Below are positions 1 through 9,875 of a DNA stretch of 64,000 nt, one piece after another. Every line of letters starts with the position of its first letter. Within the stretch, counting starts at the first letter, position 1. The position numbers and the translations under genes are program-made. Source of the DNA: MED-G105 sp038522945 (lineage in GTDB: Bacteria > Pseudomonadota > Alphaproteobacteria > Caulobacterales > Parvularculaceae); NCBI GenBank assembly GCA_038522945.1, contig JBCBJV010000001.1, positions 1-64,000 of the forward strand, written 5' to 3'. Below the pieces are notes generated by a model, which saw nothing but the letters and a program-made list of their open reading frames with translations, was not told the DNA's origin and did no database searches.

Positions 1-53
1 GGTCGGGCACGCAATCATCGGCAAGTGAGCAAACTGAGCGTGGACAGAGTTTT

Positions 54-1184
54 GTGAGGCGTATCGACCGGTATATTCTGAAGCAGTTGCTGACGCCATT
101 TATGTTTGCGCTGATTGTCCTGACGGCCATTGTTTGGCTGACCCAAAGCTTGCAGCGGCTCGACATTATTGTGGAGCATGGTGAGGGTTGGCGCACTTTT
201 GGTTGGCTGACTTTGCTCTTGATCCCCAATCTTTTGTCAGTGATCGTGCCATTCGCGATTTTCGGGGCGACCCTGTTTGCATTGCATCATCTTCATGCGG
301 ACAGTGAGATCGCGGTGATCTTCGCCGCGGGGATCAGCCGTGCGAGGATTGCCGCTCCTGTCATGCTGATTGCTTTCGTCACCGCTGCAGCCACCATGTG
401 GATCAATCTGGATCTGATGCCGCGGTCTTATCGAATGTTGAAGCAGGAGATTGCAGATATCCGAGCAGACTTTGCTTCTGCGGTCATCAAAACCGGTGAG
501 TTTACGACGTTTGCGGATGGTTTCACGATCTACGTCGAAGAAGCCCTGAACGACAATCAGTTCCGCGGGCTCCTGATTAGCGACTATCGGAACGGAGACA
601 GCGAAGAGACTTATATGGCGCAGTATGGAAAGCTTCAGGAGACGGACACGGGCCCGGTCCTGCTGCTCTCCAACGGCAATATTCAGACGGTCTCGCCGGA
701 GACGGAAGAAATTGATATTGTCGCATTTGAAAACACCGCCGTTAATGTGTCAGGGTTTTCCAGTCAGGGCGGATCGTTGCAGCTAGAATTGACCGAGCGC
801 TATCTGGGCGAGCTGCTGCATCCGGATATGACCAATCAATGGGACAGGGAAAACAGCGGGCGACTGATTGCTGAAGGCCACCAGCGCCTCGCGTCGCCGC
901 TCTATCCAGTGGCTTACGCCCTTATTGCTGTCTACGCGCTCATTGGTGGGCCTTATAACCGGCGCGGCTATTCAGTCCGGATTGTCGCAGCGTGCGCGGT
1001 CGTTGGTGGCATCCGGATAATGGGTTTTGTGGCTCAAAACACGGCGGCGGAGAGCGGCATTTTCCAAGTGGTCTATCTGGTACCGGCCGTTCCCATCATT
1101 GTTACGGTGCTATTGTTATCGGATCTGATCCGCCTTCCCCGTATTGGCGCGTCACTTCCCACGTTCGCGAAGGTCAGGTCATGA
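54..1184 (+). CDS. lptF: LPS export ABC transporter permease LptF
   Basis: This 376-residue protein has the LptF/LptG (YjgP/YjgQ) layout: N-terminal membrane helices, a large periplasmic beta-jellyroll region (about residues 130-260) and C-terminal helices. With LptG it forms the inner-membrane permease of the LptB2FG complex, which extracts lipopolysaccharide and feeds it to the periplasmic bridge. The N-terminal MRRIDRYILKQLL is typical of LptF. The start is a GTG at 54. lptG begins 13 bases after its stop and lptD follows, so the order lptF-lptG-lptD supports the call. The gene upstream lies outside the window. Confidence 0.95.
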   Translation: MRRIDRYILKQLLTPFMFALIVLTAIVWLTQSLQRLDIIVEHGEGWRTFGWLTLLLIPNLLSVIVPFAIFGATLFALHHLHADSEIAVIFAAGISRARIAAPVMLIAFVTAAATMWINLDLMPRSYRMLKQEIADIRADFASAVIKTGEFTTFADGFTIYVEEALNDNQFRGLLISDYRNGDSEETYMAQYGKLQETDTGPVLLLSNGNIQTVSPETEEIDIVAFENTAVNVSGFSSQGGSLQLELTERYLGELLHPDMTNQWDRENSGRLIAEGHQRLASPLYPVAYALIAVYALIGGPYNRRGYSVRIVAACAVVGGIRIMGFVAQNTAAESGIFQVVYLVPAVPIIVTVLLLSDLIRLPRIGASLPTFAKVRS

Positions 1185-1197
1185 AAGGCGGCGTCTC

Positions 1198-2301
1198 ATG
1201 TCTTTGACCCTGTTTCGTTATCTGACCGAGCGCATGGTGGTCGCCACGGGGATCTTGTTTCTTGCGCTGTCCACGCTCGTGGCTCTTGTTGACTTGATCG
1301 AAAACCTGCGGTTCGCCTCAAAGTTTGAGGGGGCGGGCTTTGCTTTTGCCCTCCAAATCACGGGCCTTAGAGCCCTGAGCCTTAGCCAGGCCATGGCCCC
1401 ATTTGTATTCCTCTTTGGTGCTTTATGGATGTTCGCCCAGCTTAACCGGCGCTCCGAAATTGCAGTTATGCGATCGGCGGGGCTATCGATCTGGCGGGTG
1501 ATCGGGCCGGCTTCTCTCGTTGCCGTGATCATGGGCGTCATCATTATTGGTCTTGTTGATCCGATTTCCAGCCGGATGATGAGCTTCAGCGAGAATCTGA
1601 AGAATGATGTTCGTGGCAAGCGCTCCAGCCTTGTGCGGGTTTTCGGTGATGGAATCTGGCTCCGTCAGCCCGATGGAAACGAAACCCTTCTGGTGAACGC
1701 AGCGGGGCTCGATGAGAGCACGTCGACCTTGCAGAAAGTGACGGTCTGGCGGCTTTCAAATGAACCGGGGACAGAAGGCGCCTTTATAGAGCGCGTAGAC
1801 GCACCGCGTGCTATTCTCCTCGGGCGGTCGATCGAATTGCGTGAAGCGGTGATGACTGCTTCGAATGGGACGCTTCCCCGCAAGACCCCGAGCTACATTA
1901 TTCCCACCAAGCTAACGATTGCCGATTTGCGCGAAGGGGCACCGCCGCCAGAAACCATCTCTATGTGGGACCTGCCCCGCTTTGTGGAATTGGCCGAAGC
2001 CGCAGGCTTGCCAACCTTGCGATACAATATGCGCTACCACGATCTTTGGTCGACGCCGGTTAAGCTTTTCGCCATGGTGTTAATCGCGGCGGTCTTTACG
2101 ATGCGACCGGCACGTTCCGGCGGCACGCTCCAACTAGTGCTGCTGGCCGTGGTGACCGGTTTCGCTCTCTACTTCCTTGCGGAGGTGACGGCGGCGATTG
2201 GCGAATCGGGGGCTGCGCCTCTTTCGCTGGCCGCGTGGACGCCAACTCTTGTAGCAGCCACTTTCGCCGTCACTGGCTTGTTGCACCTTGAAGACGGATA
2301 G
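1198..2301 (+). CDS. lptG: LPS export ABC transporter permease LptG
   Basis: This 367-residue LptG is the partner permease of LptF in the inner membrane. It has the family's membrane helices flanking a periplasmic domain, with the typical N-terminal MSLTLFRYLTERM. The reading frame is open from 1144, but the ATG at 1198 matches the usual LptG start and leaves 13 bases after lptF, so I chose it. Translational coupling with lptF is likely. Nothing is missing from the family layout. Confidence 0.94.
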   Translation: MSLTLFRYLTERMVVATGILFLALSTLVALVDLIENLRFASKFEGAGFAFALQITGLRALSLSQAMAPFVFLFGALWMFAQLNRRSEIAVMRSAGLSIWRVIGPASLVAVIMGVIIIGLVDPISSRMMSFSENLKNDVRGKRSSLVRVFGDGIWLRQPDGNETLLVNAAGLDESTSTLQKVTVWRLSNEPGTEGAFIERVDAPRAILLGRSIELREAVMTASNGTLPRKTPSYIIPTKLTIADLREGAPPPETISMWDLPRFVELAEAAGLPTLRYNMRYHDLWSTPVKLFAMVLIAAVFTMRPARSGGTLQLVLLAVVTGFALYFLAEVTAAIGESGAAPLSLAAWTPTLVAATFAVTGLLHLEDG

Positions 2302-2432
2302 ACAAACAACCCCGGATTTTTTCACCTTCACAGATTGGGTCTCGAGGCTGGACGCCGCCAACCGGCTCAGTTAACCATCTGATCTTGTCGTCATTTCCCA
2401 TTTGGACTTATTCAAAAGGCGCCGGAGCCCCC

Positions 2433-4871
2433 TTGTCCCGATCCCGTTTCACCTTGCGTTTTCTGGCGACGACGTGCCTGTCAAGTTTGCCGATTTGCGG
2501 AGCGCTTGCGCAGACGGACTTGCCGACTGTCGAAGAAGAACGCGAAGAGACGATCCTTTTCGAAGCGGACACGGTCTGGCGGGAAAATCAGACGAGCCCC
2601 ATTATCGCCGAAGGCTCGGTCCAAGCGTATTTCGGCAAACGCTATCTGCGCGCGGATAAATTAAGTTACGATCCGCAAACGGATATTGTGATCGCCTCTG
2701 GCAATGTCTCAATTACCGACGAGACCTTGGAGACCGCCTTTGCGGGCCGCGTCCAGCTTAGCGGTGATTTGCGCGATGGCGTGGTTGAGAACTTCTCTGC
2801 GATGCTTGCGGAGAATGCGCGCCTTGCGGCCCAGAGCGGCGTTCGCGAACAAGGCGCACGCACGAAACTTCGCAAAGCGGTCTATACTTCCTGTTCCGTT
2901 TGCAAGGATGACGGGTCGGACAAGACACCTACCTGGCGTGTAAAAGCTCTGAGGGTCACGCGCGACGAAGAGTATAAAATGGTGCGCTTTCACCATGCCT
3001 TCTTCGAGATCAAAGGCGTGCCAATTCTCTACACGCCTTTCATCCAGGCGGCAGATCCCTCCGTTGAACGTCAATCCGGGTTCTTAACGCCGCTGATTGG
3101 TGCCTCGTCACGGCTCGGCTTCAACCTGGAGCTGCCTTACTACTTCGCCATTTCTAATCATCAGGACGCGACCCTTTTCCCGAGATACACATCTAATGAT
3201 GGTGTCCTCTGGCAGGGTGAATGGCGCCGCCGTGGGCGCAACAGCTATCACGTCCTGTCCGGCGGCGTGATCGACTTTGACACGATTAGTCAGGAAGAGT
3301 TTGACGCCCTATCTGTTGCCGAACAAGACGATACGCCGCCCCCGGATACCCCGGGGGTCCGGTGGAACCTCTTCGGACGGGGGCATCAGGACCTCGCTGA
3401 TAACTTCCGGCTCGGCTATGATGTAGAGCGGGTTTCCGACGACGCCTTTCTCCGGCGCTATCTGGTTCGGCGCCGCGGTGATCTGCGGCGGGAAATTGAT
3501 ACGGCGAGCACTAACCGGCTGCGGTCAAACGTTTATGCAGACTGGCAGCTGGGCGATTATAAAATTCGCGCAGATTCTTTCGTATTCCAGGATTTGCGCA
3601 CGATCGATCTTTGCGATCTACCTGGCGACCGTCGCCTCGACGCGGTCACGGAAATTGCCAGAAACAGCTTTCGTGCCCTCGCTGATGAAACCCCTTGCCA
3701 GACCCTTGAACGGAACCTGCTGGCAACTGGGGAGTTAGCCGCTGGTGAGTCCATCATAGATGCGCCCGACATTGACGATCTAACGCCATTCGTCCTGCCA
3801 CAAATCAATGTATCGCGCTCATTCGACAGCGTGGCGGGCGGACAGCTGGATCTAAACTCGAATTTCGCCTGGATCCATCGTAATCAGGGCCTCGATAGTC
3901 AGCGCTTGACGGCAAGTGCCTACTGGGAGCGCGAACATTACACGCGCGGCGGCCACCGCTTGAAGGCGTTTGCCGAATTGCGCGGCGATGTTTATCGCTT
4001 CGACGATCTCGATGAGGGCACAGAAGTATTGGCCCCGATGAACGAGGAGAGCCGCTTTGAGGGGCGGTTTGCGCCTTCGGTCGGAGCGGAGTGGTCATAT
4101 CCTTTGACCCGACGGCTCGGTGCCTCTCGGCTTTTCATCGAACCCCGCGTCCAACTTGTTGCGAGCCCTTCAGAACGCAATGAGTCGAACATCATCAATG
4201 ATGACAGCCAGAGCGTCGAGTTCGATTATCTCAGCCTATTCGATTACAACAAATCCACCGGGTACGACGCATTTGAAGATGGCCAGCGCCTAAATGCGGG
4301 TGTCGCGGCAACGGCAGTGCTTGATAACGGCTTGCGCCTGGAGGCGGAGGTCGGTCAGCAGTTCCGCCTTCAGACGACGCGCGCGTTTACGCCACAAACG
4401 CCCAACGCTCCAGACTTTCCTTCTGGTCTTGGCGAACAACGCTCCGATGTCGTTGGCAGTCTGAATGTCCGCTACAAGAATGTCGTCGGCATGGAAAACC
4501 GCTTTCGGGTGGATGACGATGATGGATCAATCCAGCGCGTGGAGTCGCGGGCATATGTCAATCTTTGGCGCGTACGCGGGAACGCGTCTTACGTTCGGTT
4601 GAACGAAGAAAACACTGTCGCTGACCTTGTCCGCCGCGAGGAGCTCAATGCACGGTTTAATTTCAAGCTCAGCGACCATTGGACAACGGGCTTTGCATGG
4701 CGGGAAGACATTCTGAACAATCGGCCCATCAGCCAGGACTTTATCCTCGCCTACCAGGATGAATGCGCGTTGTTTGAGGTCACGTACCGACGCGACCGGA
4801 CCCGGGACCAAGGCGTTCAGGCGGACAATGCGTTTTTGTTCCGGTTTACCCTGCGTTCCCTCGTTGACTAA
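2433..4871 (+). CDS. lptD: LPS-assembly outer membrane protein LptD
   Basis: LptD is the outer-membrane barrel that, with the lipoprotein LptE, inserts LPS into the outer leaflet. After a signal peptide ending near GALAQ there is an OstA/LptA-like jellyroll (roughly the next 130 residues; EADTVWRENQ, GNVSITDE), then the long beta-barrel domain with PYYFAISNHQDATLFPRY. It ends in an aromatic/hydrophobic outer-membrane-type strand. The frame opens at a TTG at 2385 without a ribosome-binding site. A TTG at 2433 preceded by GGAG (2424-2427) gives a cleaner signal peptide, and I prefer it (812 residues). The start remains uncertain. It lies between lptG and surA, the periplasmic chaperone that helps fold LptD. 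Confidence 0.93.
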   Translation: MSRSRFTLRFLATTCLSSLPICGALAQTDLPTVEEEREETILFEADTVWRENQTSPIIAEGSVQAYFGKRYLRADKLSYDPQTDIVIASGNVSITDETLETAFAGRVQLSGDLRDGVVENFSAMLAENARLAAQSGVREQGARTKLRKAVYTSCSVCKDDGSDKTPTWRVKALRVTRDEEYKMVRFHHAFFEIKGVPILYTPFIQAADPSVERQSGFLTPLIGASSRLGFNLELPYYFAISNHQDATLFPRYTSNDGVLWQGEWRRRGRNSYHVLSGGVIDFDTISQEEFDALSVAEQDDTPPPDTPGVRWNLFGRGHQDLADNFRLGYDVERVSDDAFLRRYLVRRRGDLRREIDTASTNRLRSNVYADWQLGDYKIRADSFVFQDLRTIDLCDLPGDRRLDAVTEIARNSFRALADETPCQTLERNLLATGELAAGESIIDAPDIDDLTPFVLPQINVSRSFDSVAGGQLDLNSNFAWIHRNQGLDSQRLTASAYWEREHYTRGGHRLKAFAELRGDVYRFDDLDEGTEVLAPMNEESRFEGRFAPSVGAEWSYPLTRRLGASRLFIEPRVQLVASPSERNESNIINDDSQSVEFDYLSLFDYNKSTGYDAFEDGQRLNAGVAATAVLDNGLRLEAEVGQQFRLQTTRAFTPQTPNAPDFPSGLGEQRSDVVGSLNVRYKNVVGMENRFRVDDDDGSIQRVESRAYVNLWRVRGNASYVRLNEENTVADLVRREELNARFNFKLSDHWTTGFAWREDILNNRPISQDFILAYQDECALFEVTYRRDRTRDQGVQADNAFLFRFTLRSLVD

Positions 4872-5066
4872 CCCGTGCCCACCCCGGCGGTGGCCAAACA
4901 AATGCCATTTTACGAAACATAAGGTGGTTAAGGCGCTTGGTTGAGGAATCGCGGAAAACTGTTAGAAAAGCAGATCTCGGCAGCGCCGTGGGATGTCAGT
5001 TTCGTGCCCATTTGATGGTTGCTGACTGACAGAACCCGATCACAATCATGAGGTACTGAACCCAGG

Positions 5067-6428
5067 ATGCGTTTTTTCCCTTTGGTTTCAATATGTTTTG
5101 CCGCGCTCAGCACGGCTGGTTATTCCGCGTTCGCGCAACAGGCTCAGGCACCACAGCCCGCCGCCGCGGCAGGCGAAAACCGTGAAGGTCTGCCTGCAAG
5201 CTACAAAGGCCCAGCAGACGCCGTTGCGGCTGTTGTCTCCGATGAGGTCATCAGCACGTTCGACGTTCAGCAGCGTATGCGCTTGATGATCCTTACCTCT
5301 GGAGGCCAGGTGAACCCGCAAATGCTTGGACAGCTTCAGACCCAGGCCCTGAAGGACTTGGTCGATGAGAAGCTGAAATTCATTGAGGCGAAGAAATTTG
5401 AACTGACCCCCGCTGAGGCGGAAGTGGAATCTGAACTTCAGAACATGGCGGCGCAAGGCGGCGTCACGCTTGAAGGTATGGAGCAAGCCCTCGCTGCTGA
5501 CGGCATCTCCATGGACAGTTTGAAGTCTCAAATTGGTGCCAGCCTGATCTGGCCACGTCTTGTGCAGGGCCGGTATGGCAATCGCGTGCGTGTGAGCGAT
5601 GAAGAAATCGAAACGACAATCGAACGTATGCGCGAAGAGGCGGGCACGGAACAATTCCTTGTGTCTGAGATTTGTGTCCCGGTACCAAGCCCCGATGAGG
5701 CGCAGCAATATTATGAGGGCTCGCTGCAGCTCATTGAACAAATGCGCCAGGGCGTTCCGTTTGCTATTGTGGCCCAGCAGTTTTCTGCGTGTACGTCAGC
5801 GGCATCTGGCGGCGATATGGGCTGGATTCGGCCTGGCGAACTGCCGGTGGAAATCGACGAAGTCGTTAAGACCTTGCCGGTCGGAAGTGTGTCCAGCCCG
5901 ATCCCGTCGGAGGGGGCATTCATGATCGTCGCTGTTCGAGACCGGCGCGAAGCCGTGGTCCAGGGCGAGAAATCGTTCACCCTCGCCTATGCATCTGCGC
6001 CGCTTTCCATGGGTCGCAATGCAGCGCGTCAGGCGCTTGAAAAGATAAAAACTGCAGGTGCCTGTGGCGGTAGCGGGTTACGGCAGGATCTCGGCGCGGA
6101 CGTAGGTATAGCGCTTGTTGAAAACGCAAAACTTGGCGATATTGATGAGCGGTTTCACACTGCCATTGAAGATCTCGACAGAGGCGATGTGAGTCCCGCC
6201 ATTGAAGCCGACGAGTTTTTGCATGTCACATATGTCTGTGAACTCGACGAAGGCCTCGGCATCCCTTCCCGGCGGACCCTGGAAGACCGTATTTACTCTC
6301 GTCAGCTCAATAAGATCTCCCAGCAATATCTGCGCGATGTGGAGCGCAAAACGATGGTTGATATCCGTGTGCGGAGCGAGCCGCAGCCCCAGCAGGGTGG
6401 CGGGGCACCTCAGGGCCCGAATGGGTAA
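5067..6428 (+). CDS. surA: periplasmic chaperone / peptidyl-prolyl isomerase SurA
   Basis: This 453-residue secreted protein has a signal peptide ending near AFAQQ and a SurA N-terminal chaperone domain (AVVSDEVISTFDVQQRMRLM, about residues 50-170). One recognisable parvulin-type domain follows (FSACTSAASGGDMGWIRPGELP, about residues 190-300), then a divergent C-terminal region. SurA escorts unfolded outer-membrane proteins, including LptD, through the periplasm. It sits between lptD and pdxA in the order standard for proteobacteria. A Q/P/G-rich tail ends the protein. Confidence 0.93.
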   Translation: MRFFPLVSICFAALSTAGYSAFAQQAQAPQPAAAAGENREGLPASYKGPADAVAAVVSDEVISTFDVQQRMRLMILTSGGQVNPQMLGQLQTQALKDLVDEKLKFIEAKKFELTPAEAEVESELQNMAAQGGVTLEGMEQALAADGISMDSLKSQIGASLIWPRLVQGRYGNRVRVSDEEIETTIERMREEAGTEQFLVSEICVPVPSPDEAQQYYEGSLQLIEQMRQGVPFAIVAQQFSACTSAASGGDMGWIRPGELPVEIDEVVKTLPVGSVSSPIPSEGAFMIVAVRDRREAVVQGEKSFTLAYASAPLSMGRNAARQALEKIKTAGACGGSGLRQDLGADVGIALVENAKLGDIDERFHTAIEDLDRGDVSPAIEADEFLHVTYVCELDEGLGIPSRRTLEDRIYSRQLNKISQQYLRDVERKTMVDIRVRSEPQPQQGGGAPQGPNG

Positions 6429-6470
6429 GCTTGCCCTAACCATCCATCGGTTGGTGGGGTAGCGCGCGTT

Positions 6471-7463
6471 ATGACAGGTAAACACCTGCCAATCGCCGTG
6501 ACCATGGGTGAGCCCGCTGGGATCAGCGCCGAAATCACCGTAAAAGCATGGCGGGAGCTTCGCATTTCGGGCCCGTTATTCTTCGCGATCGATGTTCCTG
6601 CCCGGTTCAACGAGTTTGATGTACCGGTCGAGACGATCGCATCCCCTAAGGAAGCGTCCTTGGTTTTCAACCGGGCGCTTCCGATCCTGCCTATCGCCGA
6701 GACTATGCGTGTTTCGCTTGGCGTCCCTTCGCCAGGAACGGCTTCCCATGTGGTGACGTCCATTGCCCGTGCCAGCGAGTTTGCGCTCAACGGGGAGGCC
6801 TGCGCCATTGTCACAAACCCAATTCAAAAATCGGTTCTCACCGAAACCGGCTTTTCATTTCCGGGGCATACAGAGTTCCTGGCAGACATTGCAGCCAAAC
6901 ATACCGGGCGGGTCATTGAGCCGGTCATGATGCTGGCGGGCCCGGAATTGCGCACTGTGCCGGTAACTGTTCACCAGTCTGTCTCGGAAGCCGCGAAGAC
7001 ACTTTCCTCCGAGGTGATTGTCCGCAAGGCGCGCATCGTCCACGAAGCGCTCCGCACCCGCTTCGCCCTTACAACCCCGCGCTTGGCGATCTCAGGATTA
7101 AATCCTCACGCCGGCGAAAATGGCACAATGGGCACTGAAGAATCGGACACGATCGCCCCTGCCATTTCTCAACTTCAGTCCGAAGGTATCCACGCATTTG
7201 GGCCGCTGCCAGCAGATACCCTTTTCCATGACGAGGCGCGAAATACTTATGATGTGGCTCTTTGCATGCTCCATGATCAGGCATTGATCCCGGTTAAGAC
7301 ACTCGACTTTGATCGTACGGTGAATATCACCCTCGGCCTTCCATTCGTGAGAACGTCGCCCGACCATGGCACCGCCTTAGACCTCGCAGGCACAGGACGC
7401 GCGCGCCCTGACAGCTTGATAGCTGCCCTCAAGCTTGCAGCCAGTTTAAGTGACGGTCGCTAA
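6471..7463 (+). CDS. pdxA: 4-hydroxythreonine-4-phosphate dehydrogenase
   Basis: PdxA (330 residues) oxidises 4-hydroxythreonine-4-phosphate in the DXP-dependent pyridoxal phosphate pathway; PdxJ, at the other end of this window, uses its product. Family motifs are present: AVTMGEPAGI at the N-terminus, and the metal-binding histidine regions FPGHTEFL, GLNPHAGE and MLHDQALIPVK. The ATG at 6471 lies 43 bases after surA, and the stop is followed at once by rsmA, so these genes probably share a transcript. The length is normal. Confidence 0.96.
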   Translation: MTGKHLPIAVTMGEPAGISAEITVKAWRELRISGPLFFAIDVPARFNEFDVPVETIASPKEASLVFNRALPILPIAETMRVSLGVPSPGTASHVVTSIARASEFALNGEACAIVTNPIQKSVLTETGFSFPGHTEFLADIAAKHTGRVIEPVMMLAGPELRTVPVTVHQSVSEAAKTLSSEVIVRKARIVHEALRTRFALTTPRLAISGLNPHAGENGTMGTEESDTIAPAISQLQSEGIHAFGPLPADTLFHDEARNTYDVALCMLHDQALIPVKTLDFDRTVNITLGLPFVRTSPDHGTALDLAGTGRARPDSLIAALKLAASLSDGR

Positions 7464-7468
7464 TCGTG

Positions 7469-8308
7469 ATGTCTACTGACGATCTTCCTCCTTTGCGCGA
7501 TGTAATCGCCGATTTCGACCTCGCCGCTAAAAAGTCACTTGGCCAGCACTTTTTGCTGGATCTCAATGTGACCCGCAAAATCGCGCGCCTCGCAGACCTC
7601 ACAGATAATGATCACGTCCTCGAAGTCGGGCCTGGCCCCGGCGGCCTGACCCGCGCTCTCCTTGAGACAGGCGCTTCTGTCACAGCTGTAGAGCGGGACA
7701 GCCGGGCAATTGAAGCATTGCAAATGGTGCGCGATCGTTATCGAGATAAGTTTGAGATCGTCGAGGGTGACGCCCTTGGGTTCGACGAGAATGTGCTGAT
7801 CCACCGGCCCCTGATTATCGCATCAAACCTGCCTTACAATATTTCTACCGAACTCTTGATAAAATGGATCCATGCAAACCATACACCTGGTCGCGAACGG
7901 CTTTGGTCTCGCATGGTCCTCATGTTTCAAAAGGAAGTAGCCGATAGAATTCTGGCAGGGCCGGGATCAAAGACCTACGGAAGGCTGAGCGTCCTTGCCC
8001 AATCCATGACGCACCCGTCGAAGGGGTTTGATCTGCCCGCCCGGGCTTTCACGCCGCCGCCAAAGGTCGATTCAAGTATCGTTGTTTTTGATGCCCTCAG
8101 CGATCAGCGAACGGATCTTCAGGCACTGGAGCGCGTAACCCAAGCGGCATTTGGTCAACGGCGAAAAATGATCCGAACCAGTCTTAAGCCAGTGTTTGGC
8201 GATGGGACCGAAGCAATTTTGGATCAACTATCAATTCCCTCCGTCGACCGAGCTGAAGCAATCAGCGTTGAAGACTACCTGCGGCTGGCCGCCGCTCAAA
8301 CTGAGTAA
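7469..8308 (+). CDS. rsmA: 16S rRNA (adenine1518-N6/adenine1519-N6)-dimethyltransferase
   Basis: RsmA (KsgA) dimethylates the two adjacent adenines in the helix-45 loop of 16S rRNA late in 30S assembly. The Rossmann SAM-binding motif EVGPGPGGLT and the catalytic NLPYNIST motif are intact, followed by the C-terminal RNA-binding region (AFTPPPKVDS). A GTG at 7466 precedes the ATG at 7469; I use the ATG (279 residues). It follows pdxA by a few bases and is the last gene of the rightward operon, facing a convergent lipoprotein gene 23 bases away. Confidence 0.96.
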   Translation: MSTDDLPPLRDVIADFDLAAKKSLGQHFLLDLNVTRKIARLADLTDNDHVLEVGPGPGGLTRALLETGASVTAVERDSRAIEALQMVRDRYRDKFEIVEGDALGFDENVLIHRPLIIASNLPYNISTELLIKWIHANHTPGRERLWSRMVLMFQKEVADRILAGPGSKTYGRLSVLAQSMTHPSKGFDLPARAFTPPPKVDSSIVVFDALSDQRTDLQALERVTQAAFGQRRKMIRTSLKPVFGDGTEAILDQLSIPSVDRAEAISVEDYLRLAAAQTE

Positions 8309-8331
8309 GCGAACGACCAGTCAGCCAACGG

Positions 8332-8844
8332 TTACTGAGCGGAAGTCTGAGTGTCTGTCGTTGGCAAGATACTCTCAATTACAGAAGCGGCATTGTAGAC
8401 ATCGATTCCTTCGGGGCTCTCGCCTGATCCCATAAGGATTTCCAGACGTGACGTGAAAAAACGACGGGCCCCAATTGTTCCTAAATCACCGCCAACCCCG
8501 ACCGAAACGCCTGACCGGCGGCCGTAGGATCCACTCCCCACGCCCGCGCCAACACCGACACCGCCTTTTTCCTCAGCAGAAAGGTCACGGGCGATAACGC
8601 GGAACCAGTCAAAGCCGGCATCCCTTGTGAGTTCTGCCGCGCGCAACAAGGCAAAGTCTTCAACGACTGCCGGCGGCGTCCCGCCATCTCCGGCGAAGAC
8701 AACTCTATAGCGATTGGATTCGATCTTAGTGTCCTCGTAGCCGTACCCCTTTTGGTCGGCAGGCGCGTATGGCGTGCCTTTAGCAGTGGCACAGGCCGCT
8801 ACAAGTATGATCGACGCGATCGCGCCAAGGTTCTTCCAAGACAT
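8332..8844 (-). CDS. CC0125/CC1285-family lipoprotein
   Basis: This 170-residue predicted lipoprotein has a signal sequence with lipobox LVAAC (Cys about residue 18). The mature part contains YAPADQKGYGYEDTKIESNR followed by YRVVF, the hallmark of the CC0125/CC1285 family known from Caulobacter and relatives. A glycine/valine-rich stretch (GVGVGAGVGSGS) lies in the middle. Molecular function is unknown. An envelope location is inferred from the lipobox. The gene is convergent with rsmA and lies 13 bases downstream of the bolA gene on the same strand, so the two may be co-transcribed. Confidence 0.8.
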   Translation of the reverse strand: MSWKNLGAIASIILVAACATAKGTPYAPADQKGYGYEDTKIESNRYRVVFAGDGGTPPAVVEDFALLRAAELTRDAGFDWFRVIARDLSAEEKGGVGVGAGVGSGSYGRRSGVSVGVGGDLGTIGARRFFTSRLEILMGSGESPEGIDVYNAASVIESILPTTDTQTSAQ

Positions 8845-8857
8845 GACGGTCCCTTCC

Positions 8858-9151
8858 CTAACTCAAAACTTCATCCGCACGCGCCTCATCTTCAGTCATG
8901 ACCTTGACCGATAAGGCATGGACAGGCCCCGCAAGTTCATCAGCGAGGGTCGCATTGACCATTCGCTGGCGGTCAATGCGAGACTTCTGCGTGAAGGCAT
9001 CACTTACAATAATCACATCAAAATGTGACTCGCCCCCTTCCGGTGCGCCGGCATGGCCTGCGTGCAAATGTGACTTATCGTTCACCTGCAAAAACACGGG
9101 CGTAAACGCATCACGGAGTTTTGTTTCAATTCGGTCAGCAACTTGTCCCAA
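8858..9151 (-). CDS. bolA: BolA family protein
   Basis: This 97-residue BolA/YrbA-type protein carries the core SHLHAGHAG and SHFDVIIVSDAF, with the loop SRIDRQRMVNATLADEL. BolA proteins partner with monothiol glutaredoxins in iron-sulfur and redox regulation. The start is a TTG at 9151 preceded by AGGA about seven bases upstream; no later ATG retains the fold. It is divergent from the J-domain gene with 85 bases between them, the arrangement common in alphaproteobacteria upstream of cobS. Confidence 0.88.
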   Translation of the reverse strand: MGQVADRIETKLRDAFTPVFLQVNDKSHLHAGHAGAPEGGESHFDVIIVSDAFTQKSRIDRQRMVNATLADELAGPVHALSVKVMTEDEARADEVLS

Positions 9152-9236
9152 TTCAGATCCTATCGGTAGCGACTTTTTTGCATTTACGCGGGTGTCAAGA
9201 TTGTATCAAGCCGAGGCAAATACCATACTCCCCCAC

Positions 9237-9875
9237 ATGGCAGATTCTGAGTATAAACCGCGTCTTGGATTTGACATCCGGGTTCGTCCTTCGAAGTCAT
9301 CACCGCGCAAGCCGCGGCGCAAAGCGCCTGAAGAAAAGCACATCTGTGAGTTTGAGGGATGTACAGAGTTTGCGACGGTCCGGGTCGCTCAGTCGCCCCG
9401 AGAGCCGAACGTCAAAATCTGGCTCTGTGCAGCCCATGCGGCAGCCCATAACAAGAGTTGGAACTATTTCGACGGGATGTCCTCCGAGGAGGCTCAAAAA
9501 GCGAAAGAAGCGGCTCAATATGGCGACCGACCAACCTGGGCCATGGGCAAAAATGAACGCGCCGCGGCGGCAGCGCGGGCGCGCGGTCCAGCTGATATGG
9601 ACGACGCCCATGGCCTCTTTAAAGATGCAGCAGCTGCTCAGACTGCCGCCCGCGGTACGTATCGGGACGGACGGCAATTGCCCAGATTGCAGGTGAAAGC
9701 GTTTGAAACCCTTGATTTGAAGGTAACGGCTCCTTCGTCGGAGATCCGCAAGCGGTATGCCGAACTTGTACGGCGGTTTCACCCAGACTCTAATGGTGGC
9801 GACCGGAGCGCCGAGACCCAGCTTCAAGAGGTTGTGAAGGCGCACCAAATTCTGAAAAAAGCTGGCCTTTGCTGA
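9237..9875 (+). CDS. J-domain (DnaJ-like) protein of the bolA-cobS neighbourhood
   Basis: This 212-residue protein has a basic N-terminus, a Cys/His region (HICEFEGC, LCAAHAAAHN) that may bind a metal, an alanine-rich linker, and a C-terminal J domain (about residues 155-212) with the essential HPD motif (RRFHPDSNGG). J domains stimulate Hsp70 (DnaK) ATPase. Its placement between bolA and cobS is conserved in alphaproteobacteria, but its client is unknown. The frame is open from 8898, but the ATG at 9237 begins the conserved part (MADSEYKPRLGFDIRVR). Confidence 0.88.
   Translation: MADSEYKPRLGFDIRVRPSKSSPRKPRRKAPEEKHICEFEGCTEFATVRVAQSPREPNVKIWLCAAHAAAHNKSWNYFDGMSSEEAQKAKEAAQYGDRPTWAMGKNERAAAAARARGPADMDDAHGLFKDAAAAQTAARGTYRDGRQLPRLQVKAFETLDLKVTAPSSEIRKRYAELVRRFHPDSNGGDRSAETQLQEVVKAHQILKKAGLC

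Noticed and set aside
1..53. End of an upstream gene
   Set aside because: No recognisable C-terminus could be read in the first 53 bases.
5088..5741. A 217-codon minus-strand frame
   Set aside because: It is antisense to surA; histidine-rich composition reflects the complementary codons.
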